Positions 44,931-56,622 are shown, counted from the first letter of the stretch. The stretch is DNA of 64,000 nucleotides from Isoetes taiwanensis (GCA_021234155.1 JAJEKV010000059.1:3782571-3846570); one strand, 5' to 3'. Notes: generated by a model not told the origin, from the sequence alone. Numbers and translations are program-made.

Positions 44931-45820
44931 TGAGAATTTAGCCATGCACTCTCTGATTGGTTACTATACTGATGGATTAGGTTACATGCATATGAATTTA
45001 TTACATTAGATTACCTGCATATGAATCTTTGAAGAAATTAGGCAAATGCCTCTTCTTAATAATGTCAATAGTGCCGAGGCAATGGAGAAATTGGTATTTC
45101 GAGGTGTGGATCCTTTGGGTACTTGTTATATCCTCTATTAAGATTACACACCTTTTTTTTATCTTGGAATTCTTTCAGTCCCTAAGATGCCTTGTTGGTT
45201 TTCCATTCTTGAGCTGTCCATTGATGAGCTTGCTCATGAGTTTTTTGTGGCCCTTGCTAATGGATATGGGTATGCACATTTATCACTCTATTATTAATGG
45301 TCCACGTGTTTTTGTTTCTATTCCCATTGATCAATCAATTCTTGAGTGTGTTATTCTCAAAAGTGGCAAGTGGTATAAGAAGCTGATGTTATCTCTTTTA
45401 AATTGTCCAGGACTTGCTTCAATAATAAATCTTTTGCATTTGGAATTGCTTTGATCTCATGAACCTACTCCATCTGCTACAATGCCACTTCATGATTCTC
45501 ATATTGGACCTCGTCTCCATGCTTGTTCATCTAGGGTTGAATATTCTATGATGACTCCATCAAGGTTGGAGTGTCTTATAATTTTTTCTTCAGCATTTGC
45601 TCCTAGCATTGAAGTGTCCACGTTACCCTCCTCAATTATTTTAACTCCTACTATAGCTTCATCTCCCACGTCATTATATGCTCTTCCGTCTCAAGATCCA
45701 TCTCTTGCTCTTGTGCCATTTAATGTATCTAGCAATGTTTCTAGTGAAATGGCTGTGATAGAATCATCTTCGTTAGATCTAGTTGTGGCAAGTCTATAGG
45801 AAGTGACAGTCCATTATCCA
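44931..45820 (+). pseudogene. Possible LINE ORF1 (DUF4283-like) relic
   Basis: Plus-strand pieces in changing frames: WFSILELSIDELAHEFFVAL (about 45195-45250), INGPRVFVSIPIDQSILECV (about 45295-45350) and ILKSGKWYKKL. This recalls the DUF4283 segment at the start of plant L1-like elements. A Ser/Pro-rich stretch follows (45482-45799). I see no zinc knuckle or endonuclease. The assignment is tentative. Confidence 0.35.
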
Positions 45821-46640
45821 AAATTACTGAGTATTTTGACTCCTTCTATGACATCTTCTTGTGTATTTGTGTCATCAAAATCTCTGCAGATTCCTCGAAA
45901 TGTAATGGTGGTGGTTGGAGAACTTTCACACACAAGAAAACTTCCTTAAAGAAGACAACTAGACAAAAGCACATGGGTGAGTTAGAGGAGTTACACTAAA
46001 TACCATTCTGAGATCTACATGTAGTCTTGCTTGAGCGATAATTTCTTTCTTTGGGCTTTAAACTTCTCTTTCAATTTATTATACTTTTTTCATTTAATGA
46101 AATATGTCTCTCGTTCTTAGAAAAAAAGGCGCATACAATGCAGTGGAAGTGCATTTTCATTGCTGATATCAAATTGTTATCATAATTCTAATCCATGTTA
46201 ACAATAGGTGATTTTTATTGCGTTGAAAAGCATTTGTTTTGATAGTATATTGTTTGTCCATATTAGTTTTGTGGGTGGAAATAACATTTTTGCAAACGAA
46301 CTTGATAGTTGACCATGGTTTACACTGCATGTGCTCCATTATCGGAAGAAGAAATAGCAATAAGAAGCTTGGTGCAAAATTTCAAACAAAGGATAATTCC
46401 AGCAGAGCACGCACCCATCCTAGAACCCAACTTCAAAGTAGTACCCATACATTAGTGGGTGTTTTACCACCTAAAGTAAGAGAAGCCTCTACATAACTAG
46501 CCCAACCTTGTATGTCTATTCTAATGAAATTCCCACTACCACATGAGGCAGGGGGCTTGTCCCCTGTTGGCCAGATCCATCTATTCAATGGGGATCTAAT
46601 TGCATTGATGATGTTTGGCACTGGCTGACTAGAGGTAGAT
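45821..46640. other. Unassigned DNA
   Basis: The segment to about 46130 ends near an A-run and could be a further LINE tail. The rest shows nothing. Confidence 0.3.
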
Positions 46641-46970
46641 TGTGAGATTCAATATTAAATCAATCACAACTTGCTCAAATGTATCTTATCTCATTAAATA
46701 GATAAGCACAATGCAATCTCAAATTCAATGTATCTAGCTTAATAAGTTAAATAGTAAATCTACATCTAATAATCCAATGTGTCATTTAATTTTCTCTCAA
46801 ACATAAGAAATTAAGACCTTAGACATTTAACATTTTAATTTTAACACCTTAGAAATTATTGTCGCGTCGATACTATTCATTTGGGATTGACACTTTTGCT
46901 ATAGCATCATTGACTCAAAATAAACTTAGGTCTACCTGATATCAAACAATTGAATTCATTTGTAACACCT
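46641..46970 (-). mobile_element. Solo LTR of the Copia family found at 18783
   Basis: Reverse complement of the Copia 5' LTR at 18783-19112 along its whole length (for example CATTTGAGCAAGTTGTGATT and AGGTAGACCTAAGTTTA). It is flanked by TAGAT on both sides (46636-46640 and 46971-46975), the 5-bp duplication expected of a Copia insertion. No internal sequence is present, so it is a solo LTR. Confidence 0.85.
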
Positions 46971-47225
46971 TAGATAATCAATATACATACATCTTTAGGT
47001 TTTACAGGCTCAATTTCTCCGGATTTGCATCACCGGATAAAATGCCATCATGGCTCATATGTATGGGGCTTATCTTTTTCAAATGAAATGTGGCTCCACG
47101 TTAATGGATGAGTTTCCCTACAACCCACAGCTTGACACGTACGTTATTTTTGGTTTTCCTAAATTAAAAAAAGATCAACTTTTTTGTGCGGAGGATGGAT
47201 GTAACACGTGGAGTTAAAAAAAAAA
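46971..47225. other. Spacer
   Basis: No feature recognised. Confidence 0.4.
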
Positions 47226-47238
47226 TCAAAAATGAAAG

Positions 47239-47990
47239 ATGCATTTATGGCGAATCCGACTCTGCTCTCCCTCCGGATCTGTTTTGCCTACATTGGGATG
47301 TTGCTTAATATCTCCAGATCTACTTCCGGCAGGTTTTCTTCTCCATGTTCTTCTTTTTCTTCTTCTTAAGATCAGCTTGCATCTAAGATTATGCCATTTT
47401 ACTTTGGCAATCAGCGCCTCTGATTCAAAAAATCTCGGTTCCAGTGTTCTCGTTTGTGCTTTGTTTCTGTACTTAACTTGCACGACGGATTCTCCTGATT
47501 ATGCCACTATATCTGATTCTCCTGATTATGCCACTATATCTGATTCATGTTGTGTTATTTGCTTCCTCTGTAATTTTGCAGTCTGTGAGCACAAAATGGG
47601 TGCAATTGTAGTGCAGCAGTACCGATCCCATGAAGCCTCAAGGACCCCTTGCGCTTGGCAGATCCATGTCAGAAATGACCGGAGTCTCTTGATTTCAAGA
47701 AACAAAGAAGATTGGATCCACCCAGGTTGCACTTGTCGCAGAGTCCGCAAAATCGGTTATGGTGGATGCTACCGGAAGTATAATGGCTCTTCTGGATCCG
47801 GGAACTCGGCATAACCATTTCTAGCGACAAAGCAGTGCCTATTTGTGGCAACGAAGAAATATGCCCCCTGTTTCAGGGCTAGATTCTAGTAGGCTCAAGA
47901 TGAACAGAAGTGCCAGAGTTGGATTTGCAACTGCCATCGCCATGGCTGCAGCTGTGCAAGAAGCTATTCCCGAATGCATCTCTAACAGTA
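47239..47990 (+). other. Unrecognised gene-like region
   Basis: The longest plus frame (47239-47814) would encode 191 residues, but its first half is Leu/Ser-rich and resembles 5' untranslated sequence. It contains a 27-bp tandem repeat (47488-47541, encoding DSPDYATIS twice). A possible acceptor (TAATTTTGCAG) ends at 47581. After it, another frame carries SAKSVMVDATGSIMALLDPG and, further on, NRSARVGFATAIAMAAAVQE. The latter faintly recalls the helix of ELIP/light-harvesting-like proteins. I cannot assign it. A broken copy of a real gene is possible. Confidence 0.25.
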
Positions 47991-48231
47991 CCAATTCTTA
48001 GAACTTTTTACAACGTCTTTTTGCATAGAGTTGCAGAGCATTCTTAAAATCAAGAAGGCAATTTGGCAGTAAAACCATTTGGGAATACTCAATCTTCGAT
48101 TCCTGACTCTTCCACCCTTGTGTTAGCCATCAAATTTGTGAGCTAAAATGCGTCAAATTAAGAGCTTCAAAAAAACTGCCTACACTTTGTATATCAAAAT
48201 AAAATCCTCAACCTATGCTCCAAGACCAATG
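47991..48231. other. Spacer
   Basis: Nothing recognised. Confidence 0.4.
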
Positions 48232-48445
48232 TTGGGCAAACTTTTTAGGCCCGACCAAAAAATTTCCTAACGTGTTCTTAGGTAACATTTTGTTAAGTAA
48301 CATGATAAGTTAAATTTAGAGGCCGGATTCGCATTATATTCATAGAAAACTCTTAAGTAATTTTATTGGCTTCCTGCAATGCACTAACTTATTCCAATTT
48401 TTTTTCCAAACCCGTTGGTTTAATTGTCATCTGACTTTGCCCAAC
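48232..48445. mobile_element. Possible small MITE
   Basis: About 210 bp bounded by GTTGGGCAAA and its complement TTTGCCCAAC. The interior is AT-rich without coding. I could not find a convincing target duplication, so the class is open. Confidence 0.4.
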
Positions 48446-49134
48446 GCTCAAGATGGTATTGCTATAGAATCTAGATATATAAGATCATGCATGTATACAA
48501 CACCTTTATAGGGATCCTTAAGGTCTATTTGAGGGGGATCGTTAACGTAGCAATTCTCTTGCAAATCCACTTGCAACTAAATAATAAGGTTTAGAACTTG
48601 ATGCCAAATGGCATGACATAACTCCTCCTCCTCAACACTGGAAATCTATAAATATAAACAAACGAGGAGAGTCTCCTCAGGCGACATCAAACATGTAGCA
48701 ACATTGCGGGTTCAAGTCCCACCTGTACTTGAGTTGTCATATGAACTAAATATAATTCTGATTGAAGACAAAAGGGATGGAAAGGTGAACCATCTGAAGC
48801 ACTGATGATTGCGTAGGTTGAGGACACGGGGCCGAGAAAGAGAAACGTTCGCGGCGGCCTTGACCGCCGCGATAAGTTTCTTGTATGGATAATCCATAGT
48901 TTAGTTTAGTTTCTTTAATTGTGTAACCGTAAGGAGGAGCTCTGGAAGGTGAGGGCAGCCCGCCTGCAAAAGAAATGGGCAGTGTACAGGGGACGCGCAG
49001 CAATTATTCTAGATCAATGGCCTTCCAATCCTTGGACTGGCTATGTCTAGATAATTTTAGAAGCATAAATTTATCACTAGCATTAGCATTATCTTATCTT
49101 ATTCTTGGTAGCCTTTTAATATTTGGTTATTGTG
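48446..49134. other. Spacer with a tRNA-like B box
   Basis: GCGGGTTCAAGTCCCACC (48707-48724) is a good B-box/T-arm match, but no tRNA cloverleaf can be built upstream. It may be a SINE remnant. The GGCGGCCTTGACCGCCGCGA block near 48853 recurs in part near 4406. Confidence 0.4.
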
Positions 49135-49250
49135 TTTGGTGATGGGACCTAGTCCCCAGGTTTTAGATGGGTTGTTGCCCTTGCATGTGCCGTCCCATAA
49201 CCCGTTGGGTTCCCGTGGACGTAAAAATTTATCTTATCTTATCTTATCTT
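49135..49250 (+). repeat. Tailed retroelement 3' end, (TTATC)n subtype
   Basis: CCGTCCCATAACCCGTTGGG, then TTCCCGTGGACGTAAAAATT and a TTATC tandem tail. It matches the minus-strand copy at 23156 and, more distantly, those at 18160 and 29601. Confidence 0.8.
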
Positions 49251-50091
49251 AAAACATTTTGCCTTACCTTGTTAGCCTATCAAGAAAACCATATTAGATT
49301 CCATGGGATGAAATATTTTTAGCATGCTCTCATTTTCCAAACCCTTTTTACTTCCTTTATACCCACAACAAAAAGAATTCTTTAGGTTAAAAAAGCTTAG
49401 AAACAAGAGTTGGTGTCGTGCGTGCAATGTAGCTAAATCATTTATACCAGTGACCTGGTGTTTTTGGGATTTTAGCTAAGATCTAGAAAGCCAATAATCT
49501 ATGCCCATTGGTTAATGGCATATAAATCATATTTCAACATATAGATAGACAAGTAGATGCCATAAGACGAAAGTATGCATAGTGCGACTCTAGACGGTCT
49601 CAAGGTCAAGACATACCTATTCTAGGACTAGTGTCTTATCAGTAGACCAAAGACCCAAGCGCAATGGAAATTCGATATCATAAACATACCTAGAAACATG
49701 CTGCATGCCAAGAAACATATCGCATGTTGCATGTGCTTGTGACATGTATATATATTTGCATGCGATAAGTGCATGTACATGCTGCATCCATGGAAATGTA
49801 TAGTCTCATAGAAAAACAAAATGTTAAAGGTTCGAAGATATGGGAGGATTAGTAAACTAAGATACCTCTAAGAGCACGATGGTTTTTGTCCCACGTTAGA
49901 TATGCTTAAGGATGTACTGATATACGTAAGACTATAGCGGCTTCTTGAGCATCAAATAATCCAGAAAGATTGGTAATTTGCAATAAAAAAAGCAAGGCAG
50001 TTGTGTCTCTATTAAGATTAGAAATTCTGTTTAATATATTGCCCATTAACAAAAGATTCTATGTATAAAATGGTGCATGTTGTAAATAACA
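49251..50091. other. Intergenic DNA, nothing recognised
   Basis: AT-rich, with short TATATA tracts near 49748. No gene seen. Confidence 0.4.
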
Positions 50092-50890
50092 GGAACATGT
50101 AACTCCCCGCCATGTAACTCCCCGCCGCGAATATTTCTCTTTTGCGACTTTAGATAGTCGATACGTGTCACTAATCAAAAGGCTATTTTTACACCACCTG
50201 TTTACATTCTAAGCCACATATATCTTTCATAGGCAATCGTTGAAACGAAGTCTATCTCGACAATCGACATATGTCATTACCTTCCTTCCGGCACGTGTTC
50301 GCATTTTAAGCCACATGTAAATAATATCAAATATCATTAATATAATCATGACATGTCCCTTTTTATTCATAACATCGATTTTGAATGATAATGTGCAATA
50401 ACGATGAGTGTGCAAAATTGACATGTGTTTTTTTCGTCATTCGAGATAGTGTGAATTATTATGACGTGTTTTTTTCATTTATGACATTGATTTTGAATGA
50501 TTATGTGCAATAATGATGAGTGTGCAAAATTGACATGTGCTTTTTTCGTCATTCAAGATAGTGTGAATTATCATGACATGTGCCTTTTTCATTTATGACA
50601 TCGATTTTGAATGATTATGTGCAATAATGATGAGTTTGCAAAATTGACATGTGTTTTTTTCGTCATTCGAGATAGCGTGAATTATCATGACATGTGTTTT
50701 TTTCATTTATGACATTCAGCACACGTGACTTGCCTTGTAAACATTTTCCATTAAATTCGCCTTCAACACTATGTCAAAACATAAGAAAACAAAATATTCG
50801 CCACCATTAACTAACCTTCAAACTTGAAATTCGCCAAGTGTTCTAAAGTTACCCACTTAAGAATTTTTCTTAAGGGAAAGCCTGCCTGTG
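50092..50890. repeat. Diverged relative of the hAT element carrying a minisatellite
   Basis: The right part (50740-50890) shares the order of ATTCGCC blocks and the CTTAAGGG...CCTG end seen in the right half of the element at 43805-44514. A CAAAAGGCTATTTTT block near 50177 matches its left part. Between them lies a tandem array. The left end and target duplication could not be fixed. Confidence 0.5.
50348..50720. repeat. 113-bp minisatellite, about 3.3 units
   Basis: Units start at 50348, 50461, 50573 and 50687 (partial). Each contains TTTTGAATGAT.ATGTGCAAT, GATGAG.*TTGCAAAATTGACATG-type blocks and TTTTTTCGTCATTC. The units are fairly similar, so the array is relatively young. Confidence 0.92.
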
Positions 50891-52490
50891 TTTACGAGTA
50901 TCCATGGAAAGTGCTTCCTCAAGGGAAGGCCACTAAACTCTTGGGCATTCCTGTAGGTATACATATCTCTACTTCAGATGCATGGAATGTTATAGTGGAA
51001 GGCCTACATAAGCATTTTTTTTTGGTGGAATACAGCTAAGCTTTCTCTGGCAGGGAGGATAGTAGTTGCTAAGCAGGTTCTCAGCAACACTCATGTGTAT
51101 ATGGCATCTGGTGTGTTTGCCTCACAAACAAAGTTTCAAGAGGCAATTGTCCATAACTTCATTTGGGCAGGTACTGAGACAGGTGTAGTTGTGAAGGTCG
51201 CTTAGTCCACATGTATCAAACCAAAATTTGCTGGAGGTCTAGGTATGATTGACTTTCATTTACAGAGTAAAATTATGATATCTAAGTTCATTTGTCGCTA
51301 CTTGGCGGGAATGGTACATTCGCCTGGAATGTGATTGATTGCGCAAGCACGTGGGCAGTGTATTCCTTTTGGGAAACCGACACTTAGGGCAGTTCTTCCT
51401 TGGTGTCTCTTTTATCAGCTTCGTCCATATCCAAATGCTTCCCCTTTCTTGAAGGGACTACTTGTCTTGGAAGACAGTTCGTGTGCTATTTAAGATTAAT
51501 CCAGGTGTGTATCCACAGGTAGGTTCTCTATGTTGGTGGATTCCTCTGGATAATCACATGCCTCTGTGTGCTACTGTACATTCATTGATTCAACGGCATT
51601 GGAGGCTTGCTAGTATTCTCCCAGTTGGTGCTTGGTATAAGGCTGGACACTTGTTGACTTTGGATGCTTTTCAGACTAAGTTTATGCTATCTCGATGGGA
51701 CAGAGCTCTGTGGCAAAAGCTGGCTGCCATTCTGCCAGATGCTCCTTCACAATCAGTTGATATACCTATTTGGACTGGTCCCCAAACTGTTAATGCACAA
51801 CGTCTTGTGCATTCGTTATATCAAAAGCTGGTTGATGTTGACATTGTTCCCCCTGTTGGCAGCTCCGCATTCCCCCTCCTCAGTGAAAGCTTATGTGGTC
51901 CTGGGTCTGGAATAAGTTGCTGCATCCCAAAGTTTCTACCTTATGCTGGCAACTCCTTCACAGATATCTGCGGGTTAATGTGCTGGTTCATAAGTTTTAT
52001 CCCCACATTTCAGAACTCTGCCCACTGTGTAAGCGGCAAGTTGAGAGTCTAGAGCACTGCTTCTTTCGATATGACCAAGTTCAGCCAGTTTGGTCATGGT
52101 TACTATCTCTCTTCCATGTGGCCTTGACTAGCTAGCAGGTGCATCTCGCTATTTATCCTTCCACTTGGAACAACTTGCTGCAACAGGCTTTCCACTTAGC
52201 TTCAGGCTGGTTGTTATGGTCTGTTTGGAAATGAAGGCGGTTGTGTATCTTCAAAGGCTTATCAATTAGTGTCGACCAACTTCTTCACGAGGCGGAAGAC
52301 AGATTGATGAAGGGATACCTATGTTCTCAGCTTGCTCCTGAGAAAAAACATTTGATTTTTGAGGAATATTTGGGTATCTTATCTTATGCATAGACAGGTG
52401 GCCGCACTCAGTGGATTATCTTTGTCTGTTGGGATTTTATTCCTGGTTGGAATATTGAATAAGAGTTTGTCGTCCTTCAAAAAACAAAAA
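50860..52490 (+). pseudogene. L1-like LINE, 3' half (RT C-terminus to zf-RVT)
   Basis: The plus strand carries, in shifting frames, LPQGKATKLLGIPVGIHIST (about 50911), AGRIVVAKQVLSNTHVYMAS (about 51052), KFAGGLGMIDFHLQSKIMIS (about 51223) and the zf-RVT domain ELCPLCKRQVESLEHCFFRY (about 52012-52072) followed by QVQPVWSW. It ends with CGTCCTTCAAAAAACAAAAA (about 52470-52490), like the LINE nested at 19704. The RT palm is missing and there are several stops. It is the same broad family as the fragments at 19704 and 63165. Confidence 0.85.
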
Positions 52491-53796
52491 CAAATCAATG
52501 GTTAAGATGTCTTTGAGGTTTTGAAACAAAAATAGAAACACAAAGCTTTGTAAAACATTTGCAGTGATTGTCTATCATGGTGAAAAGGCCAATACCACTT
52601 GTCTGCATCTATCTATAGACAGTAAGTATTGGCAAAGATAAAAGCGATAATCTTATTGATCAGGAGTGGCTAGCAATTTGGCACTTGGAGTGTGTTGATG
52701 TGATTTTCTATCAACTAACAACATGAGGCCAGAATAAATACATATGTATATTAATGGATAGGTGATGTTGGAGAGAATGGATATATCAAGTATTAAATTG
52801 TTTCACTATAGTTATCATCATTGCTTCTTTTGTAGAAAGGGTCCTTACTTGTATATTGTCAAATGATTATCTTCTGGGCTTGTCTTTTTCTGGTTTAGGC
52901 CCTTAAAAAATGGCAGCAATGCCTAGCCCAAAGACAAGAATTTATAAGTGTGTAGAAAAGTGAACTCAAATACACCTAGACAGATGACGCCCCTAAAGAG
53001 GTAAGGTTATTGTTTAATCTATATTTTTCCCAATTGGACCCCTTCGGGGCAAAATAAAATGGGAGAAGGTACAAGAACCACAATGCTCTTGCCAAAATAA
53101 GACACTTTTTCTGTTTGTGCAATGTCAATAGATATCCATAGAACTTTGAAATAGATAATTTATAAAGCAAAACATGCAGACAAAAATTGCATAAAAAGCC
53201 ACAAAAAATAAGAGGTGTGGGTATATCAAGGAAATCTTACTATGTGGGAGGAGAAAAACACATACATTGATTTCACCAGCTTTAGCAATATCCCTTCAAT
53301 TGGAGTCACCTTCAAATTCAATTGCCCAAACAATATAGATTTTAGACATTAGTACATGACAAAAATCACTTCTTAATTCAATATCCGGAAAGGAGGATGC
53401 TTTAGGACATAAACAACTTATAGAATGTCATTCAATATTCAGAAAGTAAGATGTGTTATAACCATTGTTTAACCCATTATATAACTCTTGCAGCATGAAG
53501 AAGGCAAGTCTGTTTGATCATGCAATTCGAGCCGTGCCAAAGCGCTCCCCAAAATACCATATTGTCAGTTCAAGTTTTTTGGTCTGCCATTCTGTCATGT
53601 ACCGGTGACCCGCTCCCAGCTAACGTCGGTCAACCCCACTGGTACATGCCAGAATAGCATCCCAAAAACCTTGAACTGGTACATAAAATCACAGAGGCTA
53701 CTTAATTAATATGAACATTCACAAGTGAGGAAAGGACCTAAGAAATAGGCTCCAGAGGCACGTTTTTATGATGGCAGATAGGAATCCCATCTTGGC
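52491..53796. other. Intergenic DNA, nothing recognised
   Basis: AT-rich single-copy-looking DNA with short unsupported frames. Confidence 0.4.
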
Positions 53797-53807
53797 CTAT
53801 CAATATG

Positions 53808-56278
53808 GAACAAAATATTTTTACCCCGGTTATTGTGATTCCATCGCAAAAAATTCCATCCCGCGGAATCACGGTAGGAGACCCGGATTATCCGTATGCG
53901 AGCCCCCGTTATCCGTGCACAGACCGGGGGTCGCTGTCAGGTCATTTATACCTTCCGGCGGAATCACAACTTTGCTATTCCGCCAGATGGAATCACCAAT
54001 TTACGATTCTTCGAGATGGAATCACCGCTCATGTATCCCGCCAGACGGAATCACAACCGTATTATTTATTCCGCGAGACGGAATCACAATCGTGTTATTC
54101 CGCCAGACGGAATCACAACCTTGTTATTCCGGCCGGATGGAATCACTTAACGCCCGATTCCGCGGAGATGGAATCACCACTTACGATCCCGCCGCATTTA
54201 ATCACAATATTGCTATTCCGCCAGATGGAATCACAACCATGCGATTCTGCCCGGTGGAATCACAAATGTAAGATTCTTCGAGATGGAATCACCACGAATG
54301 CATTCCACCCGACGGTATCACAACCGCTTATTCCGCGGGGACGGAATCACGGTTTAGTGATTCCGTGAATTGAATCACTCCGCCGCGTGATTCCGCCGGA
54401 TGGAATCACTCCTCCATGATTACGCCAGATGGAATCAATTTTTGCATGAGCCGCGCAGATTCTCAAGGTATAATCTTACATTTGCTTGCAAAAGCAAGCG
54501 GGTGGATTGAATTGGAAGAAAATATAAAGTTGTGCAAGGTGGTGGATTGAATTGGAAGAAAATATAAAGTTGTGCTACTCCATTTGTTGTGTGCATGTCC
54601 ATTGTTATTCTATGCAGTGTGCCTGTCCATTGTTTTTCTATGCCTTTGCCTCGAAAAATTTTATGGATGGGGATTTGAACCCCTTGCCAATATTGGCAAT
54701 GCCATGGCTTTAACGCAAGGAAAAAAAAACAAGGCGAGTGGTATTTTGTTCAAGTAAGAACAAGATAAAAACGGGACTCGGGAAAAAAAAAAATCAATCT
54801 GTTTAACTTGGGATTGAGCAAGCAAGCAAAGATGCAAGATGAATGTGTTCTATGCAAAATGTAACAGGAATGAAGATGATATGTAAAAATGTGGATGAAG
54901 GCAAAAAAAAATGCCGGATTAACTATGGGATACGTAAAAAATGCGAAGGATTAAGCGTGGTGCGTGAAAAAATGTGACAGAAATGTTAATAGATGAAGTA
55001 GACCTCCTCACTTTGGAATACTCGTGGAGCGGGAGAAGATAAGTCGGGAAGGTCACTCCATGATTTCTTTGGGCTTTAATCGCTCACAACCAAGGAGATG
55101 GCAACATAAATGAGCAACATGCCGAGGCGTAACCATGGATTTTTCCCATAGCCTTCTACCAAACCATACTACTCCTCTTTTTAAAGCGCCATAGTATTCC
55201 GATGACGATATCCTTGTTTTTCGAATTTGATCCGAAGTTCTTTCTTCCAACAACCGATATTCATCACAAAGGGCACATCTAACAAGAACGCGTCTCCTAC
55301 CATTAGACTCGATTCAAACAAAGCATCGAAAGGGGCGAAATTTTTCCCGTGGTCCGGGCTTCGATCTTGATGAGAACCCCTCGCATTTTTTAACGTAAAA
55401 GGATTCTAAGAAGCTTTTCAAGCCTATAAAAGCGAAAGAACCGAAGTCTTTTTATCGGGATAATCGAATTAATATGATAAATCAAAACCCCAACCTAACT
55501 CTTCCGATCGAAATGCAAAGTCGGGCTGATTCTTCTTCTCAAAGCCGATCATTTTATGCTTCATCTCATGCCGTAATCGAGGTTTCTAGCGACCCCTTTT
55601 TTTTACGCCATAGCCTAGCCATGTCTGCCGGATGCATGTCGTAAAAATAAAAAGATTATTAAGAAAAGAAGGAAGAATATAAGGTGAAGCGGTACGGATC
55701 CCTTACCCTATGCCTGGACGGAACCATGAAGAAGTATAACTATCGGAAGAAAACCAATAGCCGCTTAAGTCTTATCGCCGCCATACCCTAAAGCTTAAAA
55801 AATGAAGCACCTAAATAGCTCTTAAAAATGAAGCAATCGAAATGTTTTCCGCCATAGCCACCATTAGGACCAGAGAAGAAAGTAAAACGATAACAAGAAG
55901 AGAAAAAGAAGGAAGATCGCCCCGAGCAAGCCGCCATAGCCAAACCGCGACCGGCTGAAAAAACCTCCAAGAAGAAAAGGACGTAAAAAAATTTGAATTT
56001 TTAGTTTTATATTTCAAATGGTGATTCCGCCGCATGGAATAACAGAGTGGTGATTCCATCCTACGGTATTTTATGATGTGATTCACGGAAGGTATAAAAC
56101 GGACGGCCGGGATGGACCCTACAAGCGGATGGTTGGGATCCATTAGAAGGTACACTGACGTTGTCGCACGGAAAAGCAGGGGCCTCGGAGCGGATCCCGT
56201 TCCTAGAGGGTCCTGTGATTCGCGGGAGGGAATATCTTGCGATGGAATCACAATAACCGGGGTAAAAATATTTTCACG
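53808..56278. mobile_element. Mutator-like (MULE-type) non-autonomous element with long terminal inverted repeats
   Basis: It is 2471 bp long. The same 11-bp sequence CTATCAATATG lies immediately outside both ends (53797-53807 and 56279-56289). The ends are inverted copies: AAAATATTTTTACCCCGGTT, then ATTGTGATTCCATCGCAA, near-identical for about 40 bp. Looser similarity extends to about 200 bp, including TTTATACCTTCCG and GGAATCAC blocks. Duplications of 9-11 bp and long inverted repeats point to the Mutator superfamily. The interior has no transposase frame. A subterminal 29-bp array fills the left arm, and two or three related units lie in the right arm (about 56020-56090). Near 54668 it contains a minus-strand GGGGTTCAAATCCCC B-box remnant. 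Its right end is 344 bp from the PAL start codon. Confidence 0.82.
53950..54440. repeat. 29-bp degenerate tandem array inside the MULE left arm
   Basis: About 17 head-to-tail units with the form GGAATCAC, a variable centre, then ATTCCGCCAGAT. GGAATCAC and the following GATTCC/TATTCC are near-complementary, so every unit can fold. Because 29 is not a multiple of three, the overlapping frames here (up to 187 residues) repeat the same peptide in all registers and are not genes. Confidence 0.92.
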
Positions 56279-56434
56279 CTATCAATATGCTTAAATCTCT
56301 ATTATCTCCCTAGTTGTCAATTGGTCAAAGGTTGAATTCAATATAAATGGTCACGAAAATCTCTAATTGTCGATTAATGGTCAATCCACAACGATGGTCT
56401 TAACAGAAATGGTCATCTCGATGAAGTTGAATAC

Positions 56435-56506
56435 CACGTGGGAGAAAATTGCAATTCCAACCTCTGGTCTTTAAAGAAAACGTGCTCTTTGGCATCCGTA
56501 TAAATA
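56435..56506 (+). promoter_or_regulatory. PAL core promoter: G-box, AC-like element, TATA box
   Basis: A CACGTG G-box lies at 56435-56440, a CCAACC motif resembling the AC elements of phenylpropanoid promoters at 56457-56462, and TATAAATA at 56499-56506. The start codon is 117 bp beyond the TATA box, so a 5' untranslated region of roughly 85-95 bp is expected. Confidence 0.65.
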
Positions 56507-56622
56507 CAACAGCCATTTCAAGTTCTCAAACCAAATCAACTGCAAACGGCAAAGAGGTCTGATACACCATACCATAGCCAATCCAATACAACAGCACCGG
56601 AATCCTTCTATTCTGCTCGGCT

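Noticed and set aside
48690-48724. Possible tRNA gene with a good B box (also near 6858, 40970 and 54668)
   Set aside because: No acceptor stem, anticodon arm or A box can be built at the right distance. They are most likely SINE or tRNA-derived remnants.
53768-54368. Three overlapping open frames of 84-187 residues with repeating NHN and ARRNH-like peptides
   Set aside because: They are produced by the 29-bp tandem array read in all three registers. The peptide repeats follow the DNA period and there is no gene context.
53950-54440. Possible CRISPR array
   Set aside because: The units are contiguous and degenerate, with no constant-length unique spacers, no cas genes, and a plant context.
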